Origin: Candidatus Nitrosopumilus sp.
GTDB taxonomy: Archaea; Thermoproteota; Nitrososphaeria; Nitrososphaerales; Nitrosopumilaceae
Assembly (NCBI GenBank): GCA_029863275.1
Contig: JAOTVS010000004.1
Coordinates: forward strand, 1 to 64,000
Direction of reading: 5' to 3'
DNA: 64,000 nt
This document shows positions 1 through 9,976 of this stretch, piece after piece (position 1 is the first letter of the stretch; each line of letters starts with the position of its first letter). Made by a program: the position numbers and the translations under genes. The notes beneath the pieces were generated by a model. That model saw only the letters and a program-made list of their open reading frames with translations. It was not told the origin of the DNA and did not search any database.

Positions 1-1
1 T

Positions 2-55
2 ACTATTTCAAAATGGGCAAAGCAACTCGTTAATCAATATGATGATTCTCCTTAA
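2..55 (+). CDS. Possible C-terminal end of an upstream gene (partial)
   Basis: One frame stays open from the left edge to a TAA at 53-55 and encodes about 17 residues ending NQYDDSP. It stops 8 bases before the polB start, so it could be the tail of a gene in the same operon. The other two forward frames also stop nearby, so this is a weak guess. No function can be named from so few residues. Confidence 0.25.
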   Translation, partial: TISKWAKQLVNQYDDSP

Positions 56-63
56 GTGATATT

Positions 64-2622
64 ATGCAAGTCGAAGTGAGTAAGCAAGAAAGGATTTCTT
101 CAATGCCTCCTTCTATGCTTGTATCTGCAACATACGATAATATCTCAAGGTCTGCCGTCCTCAAATTTTATGAACCAAAGTCACAAAAATTAATTTTGTG
201 GATTGATGAAACTAATCACAAACCATATTGTTATTCAAAATTGAATCCTGATGAGCTAGACTTTCTTGAAGAAAGAGAAGATGTTTTGAAAATTGAAAAA
301 ATAAAACGTCAAGATTTAATCAAAGATGAACAAATTGAAGTCTCTAAAATCTCTGTTTCTGATCCACTTGCTATAGGAGGTACAACTGGTGAAAAAAGTA
401 TCCGTAATGTTATTGAGACTTGGGAATCTGACATTAAATATTATGAAACATATTTGTATGATAGGTCGCTAATTGTAGGAAAATATTATGAAATTATAGA
501 TGGAAAAATAACACCTCATGATTTAGAAATTTCTGATGAGGTCAAGATTGCTCTGAAAAGTCTTCTTTGGGATAAAGTCGACAGCAAAAGTATGGTTGAT
601 TCTAAGGAGTTCAAAGAGTGTATTACTGATTGGGCAGAATTACTAAATCAACCTATTCCTAAAATAAAACGATTAAGTGTAGATATTGAAGTTGAGGCTG
701 AAATTGGCCGAATTCCTGACCCAAAAATTGCTGAAAAAAAGGTCACAGCGATAGGATTTAAAGGAACGGATGGATTTGACAAAATTTTTGTTTTGAGAAC
801 TGAAGACACTGAAGAAGGAAAAAATGAACTTGATGACAACATCGAAGTTGTATTTTATGAAAAACATCAAGAAAAAGAGATGATACTTGATGGGTTTAAG
901 GTTATGATGGAGTTTCCTTTTATTTTGACATACAATGGGGATGATTTTGATCTACCATATCTTTACAACCGAGCAGAAAGACTCGGAATAAAAAAAATAG
1001 ACAATCCTCTCTATATGATGAGAGACTCTGCGACATTAAAGCAAGGAGTACACTTGGATTTGTATCGGACTCTTTCAAACCGATCATTTCAAATTTATGC
1101 TTTCAGCCAGTCTTATACGGATTTTAAATTAAACAGTGTTTCTAAAGCTCTTTTAGGAAAAGAAAAAATAGATTACGGGATTGAATTAGGTGATCTTAAT
1201 CTTTACCAAACAGCAAATTATTGCTATAATGATGCACTGATAACCTACGAACTTACCAGCTTTAATCATGACCTTTTGATGAATCTACTTGTAATTATTG
1301 CAAGAATTGGCAGAATGCCTATTGATGATATTGCAAGACTTGGAGTATCTCAATGGATTAGAAGTCTACTCTATTATGAACACCGACAAAGAAATGCTCT
1401 GATTCCCAAAAGAGAAGACTTGCAAAAAAGATCAGAGGGTGTTTTATCTGAAGCAGTAATCAAGGATAAAAAATACCGAGGAGGTCTAGTTGTTGATCCA
1501 AAAGAGGGAATTCATTTTGATGTTGTTGTCATGGATTTTGCCAGCCTGTATCCAAGTATCATTAAAGTAAAAAATCTATCCTACGAAACAGTACGCTGTT
1601 CACATGAGCAATGCAAAAAAAACACCATTCCTCAGACAAATCATTGGGCATGCACAAAACGAAATGGAATAACTTCCATAATAATCGGTTCTTTGAGGGA
1701 CTTGAGGGTAAATTATTACAAAAGTTTATCTAAAAAAGAAACTCTATCAGAAGAACAAAGACAGCAGTACACTGTTGTTAGCCAAGCACTCAAGGTAATT
1801 CTTAATGCTAGTTATGGTGTTATGGGTGCTGAGATATTTCCTTTATACTTTCTACCTGCAGCAGAAGCTACTACAGCTATTGGTAGATACACCATTCTTG
1901 AGACTATTAAAAAATGTGAATCTATTGGAGTTGAGGTACTTTACGGTGATACTGATTCTATTTTTATTAAAAAACCATCTGACCAACAAATCAAAACAGT
2001 AATAGAACAAGCAAAACTTGACCACGGTGTAGATTTAGAAATTGACAAGATATATCGCTATTGTGTTTTAAGTAACAGAAAGAAAAATTATCTCGGAGTT
2101 ACCAAAGATGGGAAAGTAGATGTAAAAGGATTAACCGGAAAAAAATCACACACCCCAGCTTTTATCAAAAATCTATTCTACGAATTACTTGATATTTTAT
2201 CCAATGTTCAAACCATGGAAGATTTTGTGAGAGCAAAAAAAGAAATTACCGAAACGATAGCAGACTGTGCAAAAAAAGTCCAAGACAAAGAAATTCCTTT
2301 GAAGGATTTGACTTTTAATGTAATGATAAGCAAATCTCCGTCAGAATATGTAAAAACCATTCCGCAACATATACGAGCTGCTAAGCAGTTAGAATCAATA
2401 AAAGAAATAAAAAAAGGTGACATTATTTCTTTTGTAAAAATTTTGAATAAACCAGGAGTTCGTCCAATAGAGCTTGCAAAGAAAGAGGAGATTGACTCTA
2501 AAAAATACATGGAGTTTATGGAATCAACTTTAGATCAAATTACTTCCTCTATGGATATGGATTTTGATACAATTCTTGGGAAACCAAAACAAACAGGGCT
2601 GGATGAATTTTTTTGGAGTTAG
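64..2622 (+). CDS. polB: Family-B DNA polymerase (replicative, with 3'-5' exonuclease)
   Basis: DNA-dependent DNA polymerase of family B, 852 residues, the usual archaeal length. The proofreading exonuclease motifs are present: DIEVE near residue 207, YNGDDFDLPY at 290-299 and YNDA at 388-391. The polymerase motifs follow: DFASLYPSI (A) at 491-499, KVILNASYG (B) at 577-585 and YGDTDS (C) at 627-632, carrying the metal-binding aspartates. The last residues, QTGLDEFF (843-850), form a canonical PIP box for the PCNA sliding clamp. No inactivating change is seen. The ATG start is preceded by a short AT-rich gap. The gene is followed 11 bases later by a small transporter gene, possibly co-transcribed. 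Confidence 0.97.
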   Translation: MQVEVSKQERISSMPPSMLVSATYDNISRSAVLKFYEPKSQKLILWIDETNHKPYCYSKLNPDELDFLEEREDVLKIEKIKRQDLIKDEQIEVSKISVSDPLAIGGTTGEKSIRNVIETWESDIKYYETYLYDRSLIVGKYYEIIDGKITPHDLEISDEVKIALKSLLWDKVDSKSMVDSKEFKECITDWAELLNQPIPKIKRLSVDIEVEAEIGRIPDPKIAEKKVTAIGFKGTDGFDKIFVLRTEDTEEGKNELDDNIEVVFYEKHQEKEMILDGFKVMMEFPFILTYNGDDFDLPYLYNRAERLGIKKIDNPLYMMRDSATLKQGVHLDLYRTLSNRSFQIYAFSQSYTDFKLNSVSKALLGKEKIDYGIELGDLNLYQTANYCYNDALITYELTSFNHDLLMNLLVIIARIGRMPIDDIARLGVSQWIRSLLYYEHRQRNALIPKREDLQKRSEGVLSEAVIKDKKYRGGLVVDPKEGIHFDVVVMDFASLYPSIIKVKNLSYETVRCSHEQCKKNTIPQTNHWACTKRNGITSIIIGSLRDLRVNYYKSLSKKETLSEEQRQQYTVVSQALKVILNASYGVMGAEIFPLYFLPAAEATTAIGRYTILETIKKCESIGVEVLYGDTDSIFIKKPSDQQIKTVIEQAKLDHGVDLEIDKIYRYCVLSNRKKNYLGVTKDGKVDVKGLTGKKSHTPAFIKNLFYELLDILSNVQTMEDFVRAKKEITETIADCAKKVQDKEIPLKDLTFNVMISKSPSEYVKTIPQHIRAAKQLESIKEIKKGDIISFVKILNKPGVRPIELAKKEEIDSKKYMEFMESTLDQITSSMDMDFDTILGKPKQTGLDEFFWS

Positions 2623-2633
2623 TTTAACAAATC

Positions 2634-2915
2634 ATGGAGGTTGATAACACTTTTCTTACTATTTTGGGAACTCTGGCCGGCATTTTGATTCTTTCTGGTT
2701 GGGTTGAGCAGATTATCAAAGGCTATAAAACAAAAAGCCTCAAAGACATATCGAAATATTTGATGATTCTAATATCCGCGGGGGCTGCATTGTGGTTGCT
2801 CTATGGATTTATTGTCGATGATGTATTTATCATAGGCACAAATCTTGCGGCAATTATTCTGATGGTTACTGTATTGATTATGAAAAAACAATACGAGAAA
2901 GCTGCAAATAACTGA
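2634..2915 (+). CDS. SemiSWEET-type sugar transporter (PQ-loop family)
   Basis: 93-residue membrane protein with three predicted transmembrane helices, the size and layout of SemiSWEET half-transporters, which dimerise to pass mono- or disaccharides. Visible hallmarks are a first-helix segment ending in GWVEQIIKGYKTKSLKDIS, matching the family pattern PQxxxxxKTKSxxxxS with the PQ proline replaced (EQ here), and WLLYGF in the middle helix. The ATG follows polB by 11 bases. The substrate cannot be deduced. The family call rests on motif and topology. The altered PQ dipeptide could change the gating hinge. Confidence 0.8.
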   Translation: MEVDNTFLTILGTLAGILILSGWVEQIIKGYKTKSLKDISKYLMILISAGAALWLLYGFIVDDVFIIGTNLAAIILMVTVLIMKKQYEKAANN

Positions 2916-2961
2916 TTTTATAATCAAGGGTTAAATAGAATCTTGGAATTTTCTAAGAAAG

Positions 2962-3618
2962 ATGTTTGTTATTAATTGTAAAAATTATGAGGAAATTGCA
3001 GGAGATAAAATAATTAAATTTGTAAAAATTTCAGAAAAAATTTCTAAAAAATACAAGATTAAAATTGCAATTTCTCCACCCCAACACCTTATGGGATTAG
3101 TTTCCAAGAGCTCCGTCCCTATATTGGCACAACATGTAGATGTATCCAAGGTTGGCAGTACTACGGGATTTATAGTTCCAGAACTTTTAAAAAAATCAGG
3201 AGTTAAAGGTTCTTTGATTAATCATAGCGAACATAGAATTTCTGGCAAAGATATTGTTTTTCTCATTTCAAAATTACGTGATCTCAAAATGATCTCGATT
3301 TTATGTGTAAAAGATGTAGCTGAGGTAAAAAAATACGTGAAGTTAAATCCTGATTATATTGCAATTGAACCTCCAGAATTAATTGGTTCAGGCAAAGCAG
3401 TGTCCAAAGAAAAACCAGACTTGATTATCAAGGCAGTTAATGCAGTAAAAAGTGCCAAAAATAACACCAAATTACTTTGCGGCGCTGGAATTGTCTCTGG
3501 TGAGGATGTATCAAAAGCAGCTGAACTTGGCTCTCATGGAATTTTAGTTGCCAGTGGAATAATAAAAGCAAAAAATTGGGAAAAAATGATTATTGAATTT
3601 GCAAAATCGCTATCATAA
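2962..3618 (+). CDS. tpiA: Triosephosphate isomerase (archaeal type)
   Basis: Interconverts dihydroxyacetone phosphate and glyceraldehyde 3-phosphate in gluconeogenesis. At 218 residues it has the short archaeal form, about 30 shorter than bacterial enzymes. Catalytic residues are in place: N5 and K7 in NCK, H88 in NHSEHR, and E136 in IEPPELIGSG with the following flexible-loop glycines. The phosphate-binding CGAGI motif and a late VASGI follow. A TATA-like TTAAATAG about 26 bases upstream suggests a leaderless or nearly leaderless transcript. It lies upstream of ppdK on the same strand, consistent with a gluconeogenic grouping. Confidence 0.95.
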   Translation: MFVINCKNYEEIAGDKIIKFVKISEKISKKYKIKIAISPPQHLMGLVSKSSVPILAQHVDVSKVGSTTGFIVPELLKKSGVKGSLINHSEHRISGKDIVFLISKLRDLKMISILCVKDVAEVKKYVKLNPDYIAIEPPELIGSGKAVSKEKPDLIIKAVNAVKSAKNNTKLLCGAGIVSGEDVSKAAELGSHGILVASGIIKAKNWEKMIIEFAKSLS

Positions 3619-3716
3619 AATCTTTATTTTATTTTATCATGTTGAAATTGTGTAAACCATTACTTTGCTATTTTCTAATAAAATAATTAAAATGATTTTA
3701 CTCTATATAGTATACT

Positions 3717-3812
3717 ATGAGAAATAGAATAATCTGTAGAGAATGCAGAGTGGAACTTGAAACTAGATCTGAGCGAAGCATTCAGAAATGTGATGACTGT
3801 CAATTAGCATGA
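3717..3812 (+). CDS. Zinc-ribbon microprotein (31 aa)
   Basis: A complete ATG-to-TGA reading frame of 31 residues with two CxxC pairs, CREC at 7-10 and CDDC at 25-28, spaced as in a single treble-clef or rubredoxin-like zinc knuckle. The rest is basic and polar. It sits alone in the 400-base gap between tpiA and ppdK. Similar very short CxxC proteins occur elsewhere in this window. The regular cysteine spacing in so short a frame argues for a real gene, but its role is unknown; it may bind nucleic acid or protein. From 3813 to 4022 I see only AT-rich DNA. Confidence 0.55.
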   Translation: MRNRIICRECRVELETRSERSIQKCDDCQLA

Positions 3813-4022
3813 GGAATATATCAAAACCCATATTTGATGTCCACATTTAAAAAAGGATTTTACGTTAACCGTTGGATTTTTTTTGCTTATAAATCAAATT
3901 ATTGCTAGGTAAAATAACAATAAATTATTTTAAAATTAATTAAAAACACGGGATTACAAAAATAATTATCTGTCAAATTAGTTTAAATTCCTCTAATTTT
4001 GATTGGTTTACCTAGATAAAAA

Positions 4023-6677
4023 ATGAAGCAAATTTATTTTTATGATGAAGGTGACGGGAAAAACAAAAAACTCCTAGGCGGAAAAGGAGCTGGTCTATGT
4101 GAAATGACCAGATTAAAGTTACCAGTCCCTCCAGGATTTGTGATTACAACTGATGTGTGTAAAAAATACTATGAAAATGACCAAAAATTACCAAAATCAT
4201 TGATTCCAGAATTAAAAAAAAATATTGCAAAAATTGAAAAAAAGACGGGCAAAAAATGGAATTCAAAGTCAAACCCCCTTTTAGTTTCAGTCAGATCTGG
4301 TGCTGCAATATCTATGCCTGGAATGATGGACACTATTTTGAATTTGGGACTAAACGATCTTACCGTTGAAGGTTTGGCAGAAAAAAGCAAGAATCCACGA
4401 TTTGCATGGGATTCGTATAGGCGATTTGTTCAGTTATTTGGCAAAGTGGTATTTGGAGTTGATGATAAAAAATTTGATAATGTTTTAGATAATGCAAAAA
4501 AAAATCAAGGTGTAAGTGAGGATAGTGCTTTAAATGAAAAATCATTAAAACAAATTGTTTCAGAATACAAGAAAATATGTGAGAAATCTACCGGGAAAAA
4601 ATTTCCTTCCGATCCATATGATCAGGTTGAACTTGCTATCAAAGCAGTATTTGGAAGTTGGATGGGTGAGAGAGCAATTGTTTACAGGGAAAAAAATAAC
4701 ATTACACGAAATATTGCAGATGGTACTGCGGTAAACATTGTAACTATGGCATTTGGAAATATGGGAAATGACAGTGCTACTGGAGTAGTGTTTACCAGAA
4801 ACCCTGGTGATGGAGAAAGAAAAATCTATGGAGAATATTTGATAAATGCTCAAGGTGAGGATGTAGTAGCTGGTGTCAGGACTGGGAAACAAGTTGATGA
4901 ACTAAAAAAAGAAATGCCTGCATCTTATGTTCAGCTAAAAAAAACATGTGACAAGTTAGAAAAACACTACAAAGAGCCACAGGACATTGAATTTACAATC
5001 GAGCAAGGAAAATTCTATCTTTTGCAAACAAGGAATGCAAAAATGAATGCAGTCGGAATGATAAAGACTTCTGTTGATATGGTAAAAGAAAAATTGATTA
5101 CCAAAAATCAAGCTTTGCTCCGTTTACATGCAGATCAATTAGAACAACTCCTTCATAAAACTCTAGATCAAAAGACTGTGAAAAATTACACTCAGATAGT
5201 TAAAGGAATTGCGGCATCCCCTGGAGCTGCAAGTGGAATTGCAGTATTTGATGTAAAAAGAGCCACAGCTCTAGGTGAAAATGGCACTAAAGTTATTTTA
5301 ATTCGTGAGGAAACAAAACCTGAGGATGTCCCTGCATTTTTTGAATCCGTAGGAATTCTAACTAGTAGAGGTGGGAAAACCTCTCATGCAGCAGTTGTCG
5401 CAAGAGGAATGGGTAAACCCTGCATTGTGGGATGTTCTGATATGAAAATTAACAATGATAAAAAAATGGCAGTAATTGGCGATAAAATATTCAATGAAGG
5501 TGATACTATTACTATTGATGGAAGTAGTGGTAAAGTATACCTAGGTGAAATTCCAGTAATTGAGCCAAAAATGACTCAAGACTTTAAAACTATTTTAGAC
5601 TGGGCACAAAAAGCAAAAAGAATTGGAATTCGTGGTAATGCCGATACTCCTGAAGGTGCAAAACTTGCAAGACAATATGGAGGACAAGGAATAGGACTTT
5701 GTAGAACCGAACGAATGTTCAATGGACGTGATAGAATAGGATTGTTTGTAGATATGATAATGGCACAAACAATTGCAGATAGAAAAAAAGTTTTAAAAAA
5801 ATTAGGAGAGCTACAAAAAAGTGATTTTATTGAAATTTTAAAGGCTATGGAAGGTTATGAGGTCACAATAAGACTATTAGATCCACCATTGCATGAATTT
5901 TTGCCAAACCCTGAAGAACTATCTGAAAAAATTCACAAACTAGAAGGGACAAATAATACTAGCGAACTAGATGATCTAAAAATTATATTTAATAGAGCCC
6001 GTGAACTAGCCGAGATTAACCCTATGATGGGACATCGAGGGGTGCGAGTTGGCGTAACATATCCTGAAATTTATGAAATGCAAATACGCGCAGTATTTGA
6101 GGCCGCAGCATTTTTAGCAAAAAAGAAAGTAAATGCCCATCCTCAAATTATGATACCTCAGGTTAGCAGCATTGAAGAGCTTAACCATATTAAGAAAATC
6201 TATGATAGTATTAAAAAGGAAATTGAAACAAAATACAAAATGAAACTAAAAATTAATTTTGGGACCATGATTGAGGTAGTTAGAGCAGCCCTTACGGCAA
6301 ATGAACTTGCAAGCACTGCGGAATTCTTTAGTTTTGGAACAAACGATTTAACTCAAGCGACCTTTAGTTTTAGCCGAGAAGATGCTGAGGGTAAATTCCT
6401 TCCAGAATATATTGAAAAAGAATTACTAGAGCGCAATCCATTTCAATCAATTGATGTTAATGGGGTTGGAAGCTTGATGGAAATTGGAATTGCCAAAGGA
6501 CGAAAACTTAAACCAAAAATGGAAATTGGAATATGCGGTGAACATGGAGGAGATCCCAGTTCCATTAAATTCTGCCATGGGGCAAATCTGAGTTATGTTA
6601 GTGCATCCCCACATCGAATTCCAATTGCAATAGTAGCTGCCGCTCAAGCAGCACTTGAACAACCTAAAATCAAATAG
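4023..6677 (+). CDS. ppdK: Pyruvate, phosphate dikinase
   Basis: Interconverts pyruvate + ATP + phosphate and phosphoenolpyruvate + AMP + pyrophosphate, and so feeds gluconeogenesis from fixed carbon. Full length at 884 residues. Domain order: N-terminal ATP-grasp nucleotide domain (GGKGAGL near residue 20); the phosphohistidine domain with GGKTSHAAVVARG, catalytic His455; then the PEP/pyruvate TIM barrel with PPLHEFLP, MGHRGVR, a long segment ending SFGTNDLTQ, and the late catalytic cysteine C838 in GICGEHGG. All key residues are present. It stands as a single gene 345 bases after tpiA's end, with the zinc microprotein between. The family is well conserved in ammonia-oxidising archaea. Confidence 0.97.
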   Translation: MKQIYFYDEGDGKNKKLLGGKGAGLCEMTRLKLPVPPGFVITTDVCKKYYENDQKLPKSLIPELKKNIAKIEKKTGKKWNSKSNPLLVSVRSGAAISMPGMMDTILNLGLNDLTVEGLAEKSKNPRFAWDSYRRFVQLFGKVVFGVDDKKFDNVLDNAKKNQGVSEDSALNEKSLKQIVSEYKKICEKSTGKKFPSDPYDQVELAIKAVFGSWMGERAIVYREKNNITRNIADGTAVNIVTMAFGNMGNDSATGVVFTRNPGDGERKIYGEYLINAQGEDVVAGVRTGKQVDELKKEMPASYVQLKKTCDKLEKHYKEPQDIEFTIEQGKFYLLQTRNAKMNAVGMIKTSVDMVKEKLITKNQALLRLHADQLEQLLHKTLDQKTVKNYTQIVKGIAASPGAASGIAVFDVKRATALGENGTKVILIREETKPEDVPAFFESVGILTSRGGKTSHAAVVARGMGKPCIVGCSDMKINNDKKMAVIGDKIFNEGDTITIDGSSGKVYLGEIPVIEPKMTQDFKTILDWAQKAKRIGIRGNADTPEGAKLARQYGGQGIGLCRTERMFNGRDRIGLFVDMIMAQTIADRKKVLKKLGELQKSDFIEILKAMEGYEVTIRLLDPPLHEFLPNPEELSEKIHKLEGTNNTSELDDLKIIFNRARELAEINPMMGHRGVRVGVTYPEIYEMQIRAVFEAAAFLAKKKVNAHPQIMIPQVSSIEELNHIKKIYDSIKKEIETKYKMKLKINFGTMIEVVRAALTANELASTAEFFSFGTNDLTQATFSFSREDAEGKFLPEYIEKELLERNPFQSIDVNGVGSLMEIGIAKGRKLKPKMEIGICGEHGGDPSSIKFCHGANLSYVSASPHRIPIAIVAAAQAALEQPKIK

Positions 6678-6721
6678 TGAATACCTATATTTTAAAACCA
6701 TTTAGATAAATTGAAAGTAAT

Positions 6722-7279
6722 ATGTTACCTCGGGTAGAATCCATAAAACAAATGAGACTCAAATTTGGAATCACTCAAAAAAAACTTGCTGCATTAACTG
6801 GAGTTAGCACATCGATGATTAATCAAATTGAATCTGGGAGAAGCCAACCAAGTTACAGTACTGCAAAAAAAATTTTTGAAATTTTAGGAGATATGGAAGG
6901 AAAGTCTTCCTCTCACAAGGCAGGAGATTTTTGCAGTAAAGATATTGTAAAATTAAAACCAACAAACACTCTTCATGATGCCATCAAAAAAATGCATGAA
7001 CTATCAATTAGTCAGATTCCTGTTTTTGAAAAAGATGAACTAGTTGGAATTGTATCTGAAGATGGAATTGTAAAACATTTGGCAGATGTTGGAGAAACTG
7101 AACTAAAAAATGCAAAACTCTCAGACACAATGGATGCCGTTCCACCAATCGTAGATTTTGATACTCCTGCAAATGTTTTGGTTCCACTAATTAGATATTC
7201 AAAATGTATTCTTGTATCAAAAAAATCAAAAATTATTGGAATTATCACTGCATCTGATACTTTGAAAATGATGGAATAG
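6722..7279 (+). CDS. HTH (XRE-type) regulator with CBS domain pair
   Basis: 185-residue predicted transcription factor. Residues 7-60 form a lambda-repressor-like helix-turn-helix (GITQKKLAALTGVSTSMINQ followed by IESGRSQPS). Residues 70-185 form two CBS motifs (SQIPVFEKDELVGIVSEDG and KIIGIITASDTLK), which in other proteins bind adenosine nucleotides or S-adenosylmethionine. This fusion is a common archaeal regulator type. It starts 44 bases after ppdK on the same strand, so it may be co-transcribed or may sense energy charge for nearby carbon genes. That link is inference. The target DNA is unknown. Confidence 0.9.
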   Translation: MLPRVESIKQMRLKFGITQKKLAALTGVSTSMINQIESGRSQPSYSTAKKIFEILGDMEGKSSSHKAGDFCSKDIVKLKPTNTLHDAIKKMHELSISQIPVFEKDELVGIVSEDGIVKHLADVGETELKNAKLSDTMDAVPPIVDFDTPANVLVPLIRYSKCILVSKKSKIIGIITASDTLKMME

Positions 7280-7284
7280 AATAA

Positions 7285-7680
7285 TTATTTTGGATGAGAG
7301 CATAGCTCAGCCAGAACCCCATCTAATGATTTTGGGTGGATAAAAGTAACTTTGGTCCCAGCTGATCCTGGTCTTACTTTACCTAAGAATTGAACCCCAC
7401 AACTTTCCATTCTTGTTACCTCACCGTTGATATCATTAGTTTCTAAAGCTATGTGATGAAGTCCCTGTCCTTTTTTATCCAAAAACTTTTTGATTGGGCT
7501 TGTGTCATTTGTAGGCTGCATTAATTCAATTTTTCCATTTTCTAAGTGAATAATTGCAACTTTGACTCCTTCTGATTCCACTGTTTCAAATTCAATATTT
7601 TTAACCCCGAGGGCTTTTTGGTATATTTTGGCAGATTCTTCTACATCGTTAACTGCAATTGCTATGTGATCGATTTTCAT
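7285..7680 (-). CDS. mce: Methylmalonyl-CoA epimerase
   Basis: Epimerises (S)- and (R)-methylmalonyl-CoA. In Thaumarchaeota this step belongs to the 3-hydroxypropionate/4-hydroxybutyrate CO2-fixation cycle. 131 residues in the vicinal-oxygen-chelate fold: the N-terminal DHIAIAV supplies the first metal histidine, HLENGKIELMQP the second-strand ligand, GLHHIALET the second-half histidine, and LAELCSH near the end the glutamate. The ATG lies just downstream of a TATA-like TTTATAATAA on the minus strand, suggesting a leaderless mRNA. It converges with the HTH-CBS gene, leaving 5 bases between stops. No mutase gene is in the window. Confidence 0.93.
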   Translation of the reverse strand: MKIDHIAIAVNDVEESAKIYQKALGVKNIEFETVESEGVKVAIIHLENGKIELMQPTNDTSPIKKFLDKKGQGLHHIALETNDINGEVTRMESCGVQFLGKVRPGSAGTKVTFIHPKSLDGVLAELCSHPK

Positions 7681-7804
7681 TGCTTATGACAGTTTATTAT
7701 AAAACCCGTTTTTATTAATTTTTTATATTTGAGGCAATTTTGTTTAAGATCCATCAAAATTATTGTCAAGACAATTAAGACGTTTAATTAATATACGATT
7801 ATAA

Positions 7805-9937
7805 TTGAGGGTGGTGGTGCAAGCGACTATTTTTCTAGTGGTGGCCCTAGGTCTTGCAGGTCTATTTGTAAGTGGATCCTCTGAGATCAGTTTTGCACAA
7901 ACCATTAGCACAGTAGATGTAGTTGAAAATAAGATTGTCACTTTAATTGGTGAGGGATTCGATGCTGATGATGATACTTTAACTTATTTCTGGGAGCAAC
8001 TTGATGGCGAGAAGGTTCAGTTATCATCATATGTAGCAAAAACACCACAATTTATGGCACCAGAAGTTGAAAATGGTGCAATCAAAGTATTGACTTTTCA
8101 ATTAACAGTAACTGATCCCTTTAATGCAAAAAGTTCAGATATTGTCGAAATTGTTGTAAATCCTGTTAATCATATTCCAATAGTGAGTGCTGGTCGTGAC
8201 CAAATAATTTTCCCATCTATTAGTGTCACAACCTTGGTAGGTAGTGCAGTAGATGCTGATGATGATACTTTAACTTATTCTTGGGAACAAACAAGCGGTC
8301 CTAAACTCCAACTTGCCAATACTAACTTAAGATACCTTACAATTTTGTCACCTTCAATTGATTTTTCAAACTTTACACCAATGACCTTTAAACTCACAGT
8401 AGATGATGGGTTTGGAGGTATAGGTAGCGATTCTGCAAGTGTTTATCCTTATAATGCACAATTAAAAAACCGATTAATTTCAATTGATGCAGGTCCAATT
8501 CAAACCGTACGAGAGGGTGAATCAGTCACGATGGATGTTACTGGGCAAACTTCAAACGGTGCACCCATTAGATATTCTTGGGCTCAATTAATTGGAACTT
8601 CTGTTTCACTAGATAAATACGTCGGTGACAAAGTACAATTCATCGCCCCTGAGATTGGTGATGTTAGTTCCGAATTATTATCATTCCAAGTAACAGGATA
8701 TTCGGAAGGTAATGGTTGGGCATCTGATATTGCAATGGTCAAAGTGCTCCCATTTAATGGCCCGCCAATTGCCGATGCAGGACCTGATCAAACTGTAAGT
8801 CAAAATGTATTTGTAAATCTGATTGGTAGTGGAACTGACCCAGAAGATAATAAATTAAGATTCCAATGGTCACAGCTATCAGGCGATAAAGTAACATTAT
8901 ACCAAAGAACTTTGCAGGAAGTCTATTTCGTTTCTCCATTTATCGAGAGCAATTCTGAGGATTTAGTGTTCCAACTAAAGGTCACTGATTCTGATGGTAA
9001 TTTTGATACAGATACTGCCACAGTTACAGTTTCCAAACAAAATCATCCTCCAAATGCAAATGCAGGACCTGATAGAAGAGTTATCAGTGAGTCATCAGTA
9101 ACTGTCACTGGGGTAGGGGTAGATCCTGATGGTGATCCAATCACATATTCTTGGAAACAACTATCAGGCGATAAATTAGCATTTGACGGCTCAAAGTCAG
9201 TCATTTCATTTACCGCACCAAAAGTCTCATCTGGTGAGACAAAACGATTGATATTACAATTAACAGTAACTGACAGTCTTGGGCAAAGCGATACTGACAG
9301 ATTAACCCTATTGGTTGTACCAGAAAATAATAAACCACGAGTAGATGCAGGACCTGATCAAGTAATAAATGAAAATACAGTCGGAAGTGTATTTTGTACT
9401 GCATTTGATATTGAAAATAGTGTATTAACCTATACTTGGACATCTGCCTCTAGTGATTTGAAATTTGACACACCATCAAATCCAGGAAGCACCTTTATGG
9501 CACCAAGTGTAGTTGACTCTAAAAATATAGAATTAACTTGTAGTGTGTCTGACGGAGTATTCACAGTATCTGATAGTTTGACACTTACAGTCCAAAATAC
9601 CCTGTCAATGCCAATTGCTGCAAATGCAGGTCCAGATCAAATTGTAAATGAAAAGGTCAAAGTTTCCTTAGATGGTAGTGAAAGCTTTGATCCTGAAAAC
9701 CAAATAATGTATTACTCGTGGACTCAAACCTCAGGTGAGAGTGTAATAATTGACTCTGCAACTAGTGTGACGCCATCATTTAAGAGTCCAACTGTTGCAA
9801 ATAATGAAATCAAGGTGTTAGTCTTTGAACTCAAAGTCTATGATGATTATGGCAGAGAATCTTTTGACACCGTCGTAATTACAGTTGATCCGGTAAACGC
9901 ACCACCAACTGCAGATGCTACTGCAATACAAGAATAA
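7805..9937 (+). CDS. Secreted surface protein with seven PKD-like domains
   Basis: About 710 residues. An N-terminal hydrophobic stretch ending near FAQT is a likely Sec signal peptide. It is followed by seven tandem beta-sandwich domains of roughly 90-95 residues with the PKD/REJ-like signature AGPDQ...GSGTDPEDN...SWxQ...LTVTD. Domain linkers carry NxPP or similar. There is no C-terminal membrane helix or sorting signal, so it may be released or held by other envelope proteins. The start is uncertain: TTG at 7805, or one of three consecutive GTG codons at 7811-7817, which lie about 25 bases after TTTAATTAATATA. Such proteins are thought to work in adhesion or S-layer contacts. Confidence 0.88.
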   Translation: MRVVVQATIFLVVALGLAGLFVSGSSEISFAQTISTVDVVENKIVTLIGEGFDADDDTLTYFWEQLDGEKVQLSSYVAKTPQFMAPEVENGAIKVLTFQLTVTDPFNAKSSDIVEIVVNPVNHIPIVSAGRDQIIFPSISVTTLVGSAVDADDDTLTYSWEQTSGPKLQLANTNLRYLTILSPSIDFSNFTPMTFKLTVDDGFGGIGSDSASVYPYNAQLKNRLISIDAGPIQTVREGESVTMDVTGQTSNGAPIRYSWAQLIGTSVSLDKYVGDKVQFIAPEIGDVSSELLSFQVTGYSEGNGWASDIAMVKVLPFNGPPIADAGPDQTVSQNVFVNLIGSGTDPEDNKLRFQWSQLSGDKVTLYQRTLQEVYFVSPFIESNSEDLVFQLKVTDSDGNFDTDTATVTVSKQNHPPNANAGPDRRVISESSVTVTGVGVDPDGDPITYSWKQLSGDKLAFDGSKSVISFTAPKVSSGETKRLILQLTVTDSLGQSDTDRLTLLVVPENNKPRVDAGPDQVINENTVGSVFCTAFDIENSVLTYTWTSASSDLKFDTPSNPGSTFMAPSVVDSKNIELTCSVSDGVFTVSDSLTLTVQNTLSMPIAANAGPDQIVNEKVKVSLDGSESFDPENQIMYYSWTQTSGESVIIDSATSVTPSFKSPTVANNEIKVLVFELKVYDDYGRESFDTVVITVDPVNAPPTADATAIQE

Positions 9938-9976
9938 TTTTTTACAATTTTTAATAAATTAGTTTTTTAGACGAGG

